Assembly (NCBI GenBank): GCA_038236005.1
Contig: JBBSTI010000115.1
Coordinates: 1 to 11,580 of the forward strand
Origin: CANKBT01 sp038236005
Lineage (GTDB): Bacteria; Actinomycetota; Actinomycetes; Mycobacteriales; SCTD01
Direction of reading: 5' to 3'
Length of the DNA: 11,580 nt
Shown here: in pieces, positions 1 through 5,209 of the stretch
Position numbering within the stretch: the stretch's first letter is position 1
Layout: each line of letters opens with the position of its first letter
Made by a program: the position numbers and the translations under genes
The notes under the pieces: model-generated
Told to the model about the DNA's origin: nothing
What the model saw: only the letters and a program-made list of their open reading frames with translations
Databases searched by the model: none

Positions 1-1466
1 ATCATCGACACGCAGGTGCAGCGCTCACCGCCGTAGCGGGCGAGGATCTGCTCGTAGACCTCGGTGCGCCGCGCCGACTCCACGTCGACGTCGATGTCGG
101 GCAGCTGGTGGCGCAGCGGGGACAGGAAACGCTCCATGAGCAGGCCGTAACGGATCGGGTCGACGTCGCTGATCCCGAGCAGGTAGGTGATCAGGGACCC
201 CGCACCGCTCCCCCGCGCCGCCGCCCGCACGCCCATCCCCTTGATCAGGTCGACGACGTCGGCGACGGTCAGGAAGTAGGACGGGTAACCGAGCTGACGG
301 ACCACGTCCAGCTCGTCCTCGAGCCGGGACAGGACCTTGGGCGTACGGGACATCGCCCGTCGTCCGAAACCGGCCTCGCAGCGCTGGCGGAGCACCTGCT
401 CGGCGTCCTGAGCCGTGTCCAGCTCGGGGAAGTGGACCTCCCCGATCCCGAGGTCACGGCGCGGGTCGACGGCGCACCGCTCGGCCTCGGTGCGGGTGCG
501 GGTGAGCAGGCTGCGGCCGTCGTCGCGCAGCCCGGCGGAGCGGGCGACCTGCTCGGCGACCTCGGCCATCTCCTTGCCGCTCTTGAGGCAGGCCTCGGCG
601 TTGCGGCGGTCGACGTGGCGGGGGTCCAGCGCGACCAGGCGGCGGGCAGCGTCGAGCACGTCGGCGGTCGGGGCGTCGCTACGGTCGGCGTAGCGCACCA
701 CGTTGGACAGCACCGTCCGGGCCCGGTGCTCCTCGGCGAACCCGAGCATCCGGGCGGCCCGGGCCACGTCGCCCTGGGCCTGGTGGTGGACCACCTCGAC
801 GACGACGCCGTCGTGACCGAGCACGTCGCGCCAGGCGTCCAGGTGGGCCAGAGCGAGGTCGGGGCGGCGGGCGGCGACCGCAGCCCCCAGCTCGGAGCTC
901 GGGCCGAGCAGCACGGCGACCGACCCGGCCTGGGCGGCGGAGCCGGCGTGCTCGGCGACCAGCGCGAGGCTGCTGACCGGTCGGCCGCGCTCGCCGGCCA
1001 GGTGGGTGGCCGACACCAGCCGGCACAGCGCCGCCCAGCCTCGGCCGTCGCGGGCGAGCAGGGTGAACCGCGGCAGGCCTCTCGTGGCGTCGGTGCCGGG
1101 TCCTTCGGGCTCGGTGAACGCACCGCCTCGGGCCGGGCTGCTCCGGGTCGGGACGGTCCGGGTCGGCTCGGCCCAGACCGGCTGCGTCCGGGCTGACCCG
1201 GCCCGGGCCGACCCGCCGCCGGACGACCTTCGACGGGCAGGCTCGACCGGACGGGCGGCAAGGTCGACCCCGAAGATCGGCCGGATCCCCGCGGCGGCGC
1301 AGGCCTTGGCGAACTTCACCACGCCGTACGCCCCGTCGCGGTCGGTCAGCGCCAGGGTGTCCATGCCGTGGTCGGCGGCGCGCTGGACCAGCGCCGCCGG
1401 GTGGCTCGCGCCGTGCCGCAGCGAGTAGCCGCTGGCGACGTGCAGGTGCACGAACGGGTCGCTCAC
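1..1466 (-). CDS. dnaE2: DnaE2-type error-prone DNA polymerase III alpha subunit (N-terminal part, runs off left edge)
   Basis: This C-family polymerase would carry out mutagenic translesion synthesis after DNA damage. The visible 488 codons open with a PHP domain (HLHVASGYSLRHGAS at residues 7-21, LTDRDG at 40-45, FGVDL at 65-69) and reach the palm motif LPDIDVDVESARR near residues 455-467, with predicted catalytic Asp457 and Asp459. Several PHP metal ligands differ from the usual HDG/E residues, as in the actinobacterial DnaE2 group, so proofreading activity is doubtful. The remaining half or more (family members are about 1,000-1,150 residues) lies outside the window. The GTG start is supported by the reading frame, by GTGA overlap with the stop of the upstream gene, and by GGGGA about 8 nt upstream. 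A Pro/Arg/Ser-rich insert at residues about 72-115 contains a tandem repeat. This is the third gene of a LexA-boxed operon. The family call is by recognition of motifs. Confidence 0.93.
   Translation of the reverse strand, partial: MSDPFVHLHVASGYSLRHGASHPAALVQRAADHGMDTLALTDRDGAYGVVKFAKACAAAGIRPIFGVDLAARPVEPARRRSSGGGSARAGSARTQPVWAEPTRTVPTRSSPARGGAFTEPEGPGTDATRGLPRFTLLARDGRGWAALCRLVSATHLAGERGRPVSSLALVAEHAGSAAQAGSVAVLLGPSSELGAAVAARRPDLALAHLDAWRDVLGHDGVVVEVVHHQAQGDVARAARMLGFAEEHRARTVLSNVVRYADRSDAPTADVLDAARRLVALDPRHVDRRNAEACLKSGKEMAEVAEQVARSAGLRDDGRSLLTRTRTEAERCAVDPRRDLGIGEVHFPELDTAQDAEQVLRQRCEAGFGRRAMSRTPKVLSRLEDELDVVRQLGYPSYFLTVADVVDLIKGMGVRAAARGSGAGSLITYLLGISDVDPIRYGLLMERFLSPLRHQLPDIDVDVESARRTEVYEQILARYGGERCTCVSM
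1142..1171. repeat. 15-bp tandem duplication inside dnaE2
   Basis: Two adjacent 15-bp units, tccgggtcgggacgg and tccgggtcggctcgg, match at 13 of 15 positions. They lie in frame in dnaE2 and encode the repeated PTRTV/PTRSS segment of the low-complexity insert after the PHP core. They probably arose by slippage in a GC-rich stretch. Confidence 0.7.
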
Positions 1467-1978
1467 GCCGGGTCCCCGATCGACGTCGCAGTCCGGTCCG
1501 AGGTGACCGAGCGGTCCGGGGGTCCTTCGAAGCGGGCGTACGCCGTTGCTCCCGGCGTGCCTTCCCCGGCCAGCCCGGCGAGGACGGTCTGCTCGGCGAC
1601 CTGTCGGAACGCCTGGGCGTCGCGGAGCAGGTCGTCGGCCTGACGGGAGGTGACGACGTCGCGGCCGGCCTCGGCGGCGGCCCGGGTGCGGGCGCCCTGG
1701 GCGAAGAAGGCGGCCCACTCCCCCAGCTCGGGGGCGACGGCGGCCAGCAGCACCCAGGCACTGGTCGGCCGGCCGCGCTTCTCACCGGGAGCGGCGCGAC
1801 AGGCGAGCACGGCCGCGGCCGAGCGCAGGGCGGCGAGGTGCGCGGTCGCGTAGCGCTCGGTCGGCCGGGTGGCGCGGGCGGCCTCGGTGAGCCCACGGTC
1901 GGCCAGCGTCAGCAGCTCGGCCGCCGGCCGGGTCACGGCGGGCCGGGCCGGCGCCGGGCGTTCGGGGGCGATCGTCAT
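1463..1978 (-). CDS. SAV_6107-type HEPN domain protein
   Basis: This is a 171-residue, alanine-rich, all-helical protein resembling the SAV_6107 HEPN family (recognised from memory). A disordered Pro/Ala/Arg N-terminus of about 20 residues is followed by helices around ELLTLADRGLTEAARA, ERYATAHLAALRSAAAVLA and SAWVLLAAVAPELGEWAAFF, then a helix with DDLLRDAQAF. It has an R-X4-H motif (Arg42, His47), the pattern used by HEPN ribonucleases. Here it sits in an early helix rather than the usual late one, so nuclease activity is not established. The ATG start is chosen because it overlaps the stop of a 15-codon mini-ORF (ATGA). The stop overlaps the GTG of dnaE2, which implies translational coupling. 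Its position between DUF6504 and dnaE2 suggests a role in the damage response, but the actual function is unknown. It might be a polymerase partner or an RNA-binding or RNA-cleaving factor. Confidence 0.8.
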   Translation of the reverse strand: MTIAPERPAPARPAVTRPAAELLTLADRGLTEAARATRPTERYATAHLAALRSAAAVLACRAAPGEKRGRPTSAWVLLAAVAPELGEWAAFFAQGARTRAAAEAGRDVVTSRQADDLLRDAQAFRQVAEQTVLAGLAGEGTPGATAYARFEGPPDRSVTSDRTATSIGDPA

Positions 1979-2022
1979 CGGGTCACCGCCCCAGGCCGTG
2001 CGGGAGCAGGGAACAGCGTCAT
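1975..2022 (-). CDS. 15-codon bridging mini-ORF between DUF6504 and HEPN genes
   Basis: The ATG shares one base with the upstream TGA stop (TGATG). The frame encodes MTLFPAPARPGAVTR and ends at a TGA overlapping the ATG of the HEPN gene (ATGA). It could pass ribosomes across the 43-nt gap by termination-reinitiation, since no strong Shine-Dalgarno precedes the HEPN ATG. It may equally be chance. The peptide resembles no family I know. Confidence 0.3.
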   Translation of the reverse strand: MTLFPAPARPGAVTR

Positions 2023-2450
2023 CAGTCGACCACCCGGGCGAGCGTCCAGGTGTTGGTGGACCAGGTCAGGCACAGGTCGTAGACCCCGTTCCCGGCTCCG
2101 TGGGCCCGTCCGCTGCCGGCCTCGACCCGCCACCACCGCTGCTCGGCGTCGTCCAGACCGGCCGGGCCGACAGCGGCACCGACGTCGGGCGCCGGCTCGC
2201 CCCAGGTGCGCTGGGCCCACTTCGGCGAGGACGGGAGGGGCGCGGTCGACAGCGGGGCCGGCCGGTCGCCGGGCCGGGAGCTGTCGCCGGTCGAGAGCGA
2301 GGCCACGGCAGGCGTGGCCCACCATCGGCCGGCCTCGATCCAGTGGGCCAGGACCTCCTGGACGAGGTAGGTCCGCCCGCGCCAGCGGAACTCGGTCGGC
2401 TCGTCGTCGCGACGGCGCACCTGCACGACATCGGTGAACAGACGGGTCAT
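2022..2450 (-). CDS. DUF6504 family protein, ImuB C-terminal-domain-like
   Basis: This small 142-residue soluble protein is the first gene of the operon leading to dnaE2. Its N-terminal third has the pattern EFRWRGRTYLVQEVLAHWIE followed by WW (residues about 20-44). After a Pro/Ser-rich linker (about 51-72), its C-terminal third reads WWRVEAGSG, then GVYDL and a closing TWTLARVVD. This two-part layout is like DUF6504 and recalls the C-terminal end of the Y-family-like protein ImuB, where a WW...RVE..G...YDL...W.L pattern closes the protein. No polymerase, clamp-binding or catalytic motif is seen. The start is fixed by an excellent GGAGGAGGAG ribosome site 6 nt upstream of the ATG. The genomic context and the LexA box support a role with DnaE2. 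The biochemical role is unknown. Confidence 0.8.
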   Translation of the reverse strand: MTRLFTDVVQVRRRDDEPTEFRWRGRTYLVQEVLAHWIEAGRWWATPAVASLSTGDSSRPGDRPAPLSTAPLPSSPKWAQRTWGEPAPDVGAAVGPAGLDDAEQRWWRVEAGSGRAHGAGNGVYDLCLTWSTNTWTLARVVD

Positions 2451-2456
2451 GGGGCG

Positions 2457-2466
2457 CTCCTCCTCC
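2457..2466 (-). promoter_or_regulatory. Strong ribosome binding site of the DUF6504 gene
   Basis: GGAGGAGGAG lies 6 nt upstream of the ATG at 2450. It is the strongest Shine-Dalgarno sequence noted in the window and decides the start of the DUF6504 gene. Confidence 0.8.
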
Positions 2467-2476
2467 GGGGCAGGCC

Positions 2477-2495
2477 CGACCGCACGGTGCGGTCG
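2477..2495 (-). promoter_or_regulatory. Perfect 9-bp stem palindrome next to the ribosome site
   Basis: CGACCGCAC-G-GTGCGGTCG is a perfect inverted repeat with a single central base. It ends 10 nt before the GGAGGAGGAG ribosome site of the DUF6504 gene. As RNA the tight centre would open to a small loop. As DNA it could be an operator. Which of these applies is not decidable here. Confidence 0.55.
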
Positions 2496-2518
2496 AACGG
2501 GTGCCGGGGGAAGACGGC

Positions 2519-2587
2519 GCGGGCGGACCGCCTGCCCGGGTGAGAGCGCTTCCCCACGCTCCCGCCCGGGCAGGACGGTCCGCCCGC
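2519..2587 (-). promoter_or_regulatory. Large leader hairpin (22-bp stem with one bulge)
   Basis: Bases 2519-2540 pair with 2565-2587 along 22 bp with a single bulged base (GCGGGCGGACCG then CCTGCCCGGG on the left arm). The 24-nt loop carries a further inner stem (GAGCG at 2544-2548 with CGCTC at 2557-2561). It lies in the predicted leader of the DUF6504-HEPN-dnaE2 transcript. No T-run follows on either side, so it is not a standard intrinsic terminator. Attenuation, RNA stabilisation or a protein binding site are all possible. Confidence 0.65.
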
Positions 2588-2620
2588 CGGTGCGCGAGGG
2601 TCGAAGACGCACACCGGCGG
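2584..2620 (-). promoter_or_regulatory. Second leader hairpin, overlapping the first
   Basis: CCGCCGGTGCG at 2584-2594 pairs with CGCACACCGGCGG at 2608-2620, leaving a 2-nt bulge and a 13-nt loop. Four bases (2584-2587) are shared with the outer end of the large hairpin, so the two structures partly compete. This resembles the geometry of alternative leader folds but is not proof of a switch. Confidence 0.45.
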
Positions 2621-2729
2621 ACGGGGACCCCTGGGAAGGGGCCACCCACGGCGGAGCCCGCGAGGCCCTGCCGCTGCTCTGGCAGACTCGAACAGGTTGC
2701 TGCCGGTCAGGCTGACCGATCGCCCTCTG

Positions 2730-2745
2730 CCGAACGCCTGTTCGA
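2730..2745. promoter_or_regulatory. LexA (SOS) box
   Basis: The palindrome CGAAC-GCCT-GTTCG at 2731-2744 matches the core of the actinobacterial LexA operator TCGAAC-N4-GTTCGA at every symmetric core position, with a further A at 2745. It lies directly downstream of the candidate -10 of the minus-strand promoter, where bound LexA would block initiation. Expression of DUF6504, HEPN and dnaE2 is therefore likely damage-inducible, as known for dnaE2 in mycobacteria. Confidence 0.8.
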
Positions 2746-2756
2746 ACTAGGCAGAC

Positions 2757-2786
2757 AGTAGACCCTGCCACCGACAGAACCGTCAA
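2757..2786 (-). promoter_or_regulatory. Predicted promoter of the DUF6504-HEPN-dnaE2 operon
   Basis: On the minus strand a TTGACG -35 element (2786-2781) is followed after 18 nt by TCTACT (2762-2757). An overlapping TACTGT (2760-2755) also fits the TANNNT -10 pattern of actinobacteria. Transcription would begin near 2750, a few bases before the LexA-like palindrome, giving a leader of about 300 nt. Confidence 0.55.
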
Positions 2787-2858
2787 CCCTCGACCTCCGG
2801 TCGACCGCCCCCCTGCCAGCACGGCCGGCGGGCCTCCACCGCACCTCTCAGTACGTCC

Positions 2859-2991
2859 GTGATCTTCCCCGTACGGTCGACGAAAGTCCGAAGTGCCGGA
2901 TCTCTGCGGAAGATCGCCCGCGAAGCCCGGCGCGATCTTCCCCGTACGGTCAAGAAAAGTCGGTTCTGCACCTTCTTTGGGGAAGATCACC
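2859..2991. repeat. Paired 60-bp repeat with symmetric four-arm structure
   Basis: Two 60-bp units (2859-2918 and 2932-2991, 73-bp period) align without gaps at 45 of 60 positions. Each starts with GATCTTCCCCGTACGGTC and ends with GGAAGATC. The four GATCTTCC arms alternate in orientation, with centres spaced 47, 26 and 47 bp. The best pairing is nested: 2859-2870 with 2979-2990 (12 bp, perfect) and 2908-2917 with 2932-2941 (10 bp, perfect). No third copy was seen in the window. It may be a regulator binding array for the divergent operons or a degenerate palindromic element. Confidence 0.75.
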
Positions 2992-3050
2992 GATCTGGAG
3001 AGCAGCAGGGGCATCAGCCACGGCTGAACGTCACCGTCACCGCTCGGACC

Positions 3051-3056
3051 TACAGT
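3051..3056 (+). promoter_or_regulatory. Candidate -10 element of the NatAB operon (leaderless start)
   Basis: TACAGT fits the TANNNT -10 pattern of actinobacteria and ends 7 nt before the ATG at 3064, so transcription would begin at or next to the start codon. No Shine-Dalgarno sequence precedes the ATG, which agrees with leaderless translation. The -35 region is weak (TGAACG at 3025-3030 with a long spacer). Confidence 0.45.
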
Positions 3057-3063
3057 CGAAGCC

Positions 3064-3960
3064 ATGCTCGAGCTCGACGACCTCACCAAGTCCTACGGCG
3101 ACCTGCGGGCGCTGGACGGCGTCAGCTTCACCGTCCCCCGCGGGACGATCTTCGGCTTCGTCGGCACCAACGGCGCCGGCAAGAGCACCGCGATGCGCAT
3201 CGTGCTCGGGGTGCTGTCCGCCGACTCCGGCCGGGTGTGCTGGGAGGGGCAGCCTCTGGACGTCGCGGCCCGCCGCCGGATCGGCTACATGCCGGAGGAG
3301 CGCGGCCTCTACCCGAAGATGCGCGCCGCTCACCAGCTGGCCTACCTCGCCGAGCTGCACGGCGTGTCCTCGGGCGCCGCGGACCAGGCCGTCCGACACT
3401 GGCTGGACCGTCTCGGCCTCGCCGAGCGCGCCGACGACGCGGTGCAGACGCTCTCGCTCGGCAACCAGCAGCGCGTCCAGCTCGCCGCCGCGCTCGTGCA
3501 CGACCCGGAGGTGCTCGTGCTCGACGAACCGTTCTCGGGCCTGGACCCGGTCGGGGTCGACGTGATGGCCGGCGTCCTGCGCGAGCGCGTCGCCGCGGGG
3601 GTCGCCTGCGTGTTCAGCAGCCACCAGCTCGAGCTGGTCGAGGGGCTCTGCGACCGGGTCGGCATCATCCGCGCGGGTCGCATGGAGGCGGTCGGCACCG
3701 TGCGCGAGCTGCGTCAGGGCCGGGAGGGCCACCGGCTGCGCGTCGACGTGCAGGGTGCGCCCGAGGCCTGGGCCGACCGCCTGGCCGTCACCGTGCTCGA
3801 GGACGGCACCCAGGACGGCGTACGCAGAACCGTGCTCGACCCCGGCGACGTCGGTGAGCAGGACGTGCTCGACGCCGCTCGACGGGCTGGTGAGGTCACC
3901 CACTTCAGCCGGGTCGAGCCGACCCTGACCGACCTGTTCCGCTCGGTGGTGTCAGCGTGA
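3064..3960 (+). CDS. NatA-like ABC transporter ATP-binding protein
   Basis: This 298-residue ATPase of an ABC-2 exporter has all the expected motifs: Walker A GTNGAGKST (34-42), the region YMPEERGLYPKM (75-86) typical of NatA-like proteins in place of a plain Q-loop, signature LSLGNQQ (130-136), Walker B LVLDE (151-155), D-loop SGLDP, and switch His187 in SSHQLE. After about residue 215 a C-terminal regulatory extension follows, ending in the family-typical VEPTLTDLFRSVV. It would hydrolyse ATP on the cytoplasmic face to power the permease encoded next, which it overlaps by GTGA. The ATG start has no ribosome site but lies just after a -10-like element. Substrate is not predictable. Relatives are annotated as sodium, drug or peptide exporters. 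Confidence 0.92.
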   Translation: MLELDDLTKSYGDLRALDGVSFTVPRGTIFGFVGTNGAGKSTAMRIVLGVLSADSGRVCWEGQPLDVAARRRIGYMPEERGLYPKMRAAHQLAYLAELHGVSSGAADQAVRHWLDRLGLAERADDAVQTLSLGNQQRVQLAAALVHDPEVLVLDEPFSGLDPVGVDVMAGVLRERVAAGVACVFSSHQLELVEGLCDRVGIIRAGRMEAVGTVRELRQGREGHRLRVDVQGAPEAWADRLAVTVLEDGTQDGVRRTVLDPGDVGEQDVLDAARRAGEVTHFSRVEPTLTDLFRSVVSA

Positions 3961-5141
3961 GCGAGCTGTCGGCGGGCGCCACCGTCGCCCTGATCGCACG
4001 GCGCGAGATCACCGAGCGCACCCGCGAGCGGGCCTTCAAGATCTCGACCGGCATCACGCTGCTCATCGTGGTCGGTGCGATCCTGGCGATCAAGATCTTC
4101 GGGGGCGGACCCACGACGTACGACGTCGGCGTCGGCCCGGGTCAGCAGGCCGTCGCCCAGGCCATGGTGGCGCAGGCGAAGCAGACCGACGTCAAGATCG
4201 ACCTCACCCAGCTGCCCGACGCCGCTGCGGCCAAGGACCGGCTGGACGGCGGCGACCTCGACCTCGCGCTGGTCGACGGGAAGCTCGTCGTCAAGAAGGA
4301 CCTGAACAGCGAGCTGGAGTCTCTTGCGACCTTCGCGAGCCAGCAGGTGCAGGCCCAGCAGACCCTGGGTGACGTCGGGGTCGACGGGGCGACGATCGGC
4401 AAGGCGCTGTCGCCGGCGCCCCCCGCGGTGGAGACTCTTCAGAAGGTCGATCCCGACCGAGACACCCGGCAGGCGGTCGCGTTCATCGCGGTGATCCTGC
4501 TCTACGGCCAGCTGATCAGCTATGGCATCACGGTCGCCAACGGCGTCGTCGAAGAGAAGTCGACCCGGGTCGTCGAGATCCTGCTCGCCACGGTCCGTCC
4601 ACGTCGTCTGCTGGCCGGCAAGGTGCTCGGCGTGGGTGCGATCGGGCTGGCCCAGCTGCTGCTGATCGCCGCCGTCGGGGTCGGGACCGGCCTGGCCACC
4701 GGCACGTTCTCGCTCGGCGCCGGGGTGCTCGGCATCATTGTCCAGGTGCTCGTGTGGTTCGTCCTCGGCTTCACCTTCTACGCCGTCCTCTACGCCGCGG
4801 GAGGGGCCACGGTCAGCCGCCAGGAGGACCTGCCGAACGCGACGAACCTGCTCACCTTCCTGGTCGTCGGCAGCTTCTTCGCGGCCGTCTACGCCAGCAA
4901 CGCCGCCGGGAGCACGGTCACGACCGTCCTGTCGTACGTCCCACCGTTCTCCGCCCTGGTCATGCCGATCCGCTACGCGGCCGGTGACAGCGCCTGGTGG
5001 GAGGTGCTGCTCTCGATGGGGCTGCTGATCATCGTCACCGGCGCGCTGCTGAGCCTGGCTGCGCGGATCTACGAGAACGCGGTGCTGCAGACCGGCGCCC
5101 CGACCGGCTGGCGCAAGGCGCTCACCGGCACGTCGGCGTAG
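3957..5141 (+). CDS. NatB-like ABC-2 exporter permease
   Basis: This 394-residue inner-membrane permease has one N-terminal membrane helix (about 31-48), a large outside domain (about 50-170) rich in Gln, Asp and Lys, then about six helices (172-195, 221-248, 255-281, 298-313, 322-336, 348-369). The segment VVEEKSTRVVEILLATVRP (197-215) after the second helix is a hallmark of the NatB-type ABC2_membrane_3 family. The GTG start overlaps the TGA of the ATPase gene, so the two are translationally coupled and form a two-gene exporter. A charged N-terminus (REITERTRERAFK) stays in the cytoplasm. Substrate is unknown. Nothing links it functionally to the neighbouring SOS or sulfur operons apart from position. 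Confidence 0.9.
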   Translation: MSELSAGATVALIARREITERTRERAFKISTGITLLIVVGAILAIKIFGGGPTTYDVGVGPGQQAVAQAMVAQAKQTDVKIDLTQLPDAAAAKDRLDGGDLDLALVDGKLVVKKDLNSELESLATFASQQVQAQQTLGDVGVDGATIGKALSPAPPAVETLQKVDPDRDTRQAVAFIAVILLYGQLISYGITVANGVVEEKSTRVVEILLATVRPRRLLAGKVLGVGAIGLAQLLLIAAVGVGTGLATGTFSLGAGVLGIIVQVLVWFVLGFTFYAVLYAAGGATVSRQEDLPNATNLLTFLVVGSFFAAVYASNAAGSTVTTVLSYVPPFSALVMPIRYAAGDSAWWEVLLSMGLLIIVTGALLSLAARIYENAVLQTGAPTGWRKALTGTSA

Positions 5142-5209
5142 GACAGCTCACGAGCACGAACGAGGACCACGTCGGGAACGGTGATGTCCACGCGGACCAT
5201 ACGCACACC
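5142..5209. other. Short convergent gap between the NatB-like gene and sirB
   Basis: This 68-bp gap separates two convergent operons, so a terminator is expected. Only a weak stem is visible: GTCC-ACGC-GGAC around 5187-5198, slightly extendable with a bulge. No T-run follows on either strand. Termination may be Rho-dependent. Confidence 0.4.

Larger units (their letters stand above)
2451..3063. other. Divergent intergenic region between the SOS operon and the NatAB operon
   Basis: This 613-bp stretch has no convincing gene. From left to right it contains the structured leader of the minus-strand operon (2451 to about 2749), the LexA-like box, the minus-strand promoter, the symmetric repeat (2859-2990) and a short plus-strand promoter region ending at the natA-like ATG. 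Several reading frames stay open here by composition, but they lack family-like sequence and mostly cross the repeats. Confidence 0.8.

Noticed and set aside
108..1196. Plus-strand 362-codon open frame opposite dnaE2
   Set aside because: The opposite strand encodes clear DnaE2 PHP and palm motifs in one continuous frame. The plus-strand product shows no recognisable domain.
2519..2587. Rho-independent terminator
   Set aside because: The stem is strong but no T-run follows on either strand, and the next gene downstream on the minus strand is the first gene of the operon. A conditional role remains possible and is listed as a finding.
2783..2971. Minus-strand 62-codon open frame across the symmetric repeat
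   Set aside because: It carries the same FxDRTGKI-like wording wherever the repeat occurs, which reflects the DNA repeat rather than a protein. There is no ribosome site and no family similarity.
2859..2991. CRISPR-like repeats
   Set aside because: There are only two units, the sequence between arms is itself partly conserved, and no cas gene is present.
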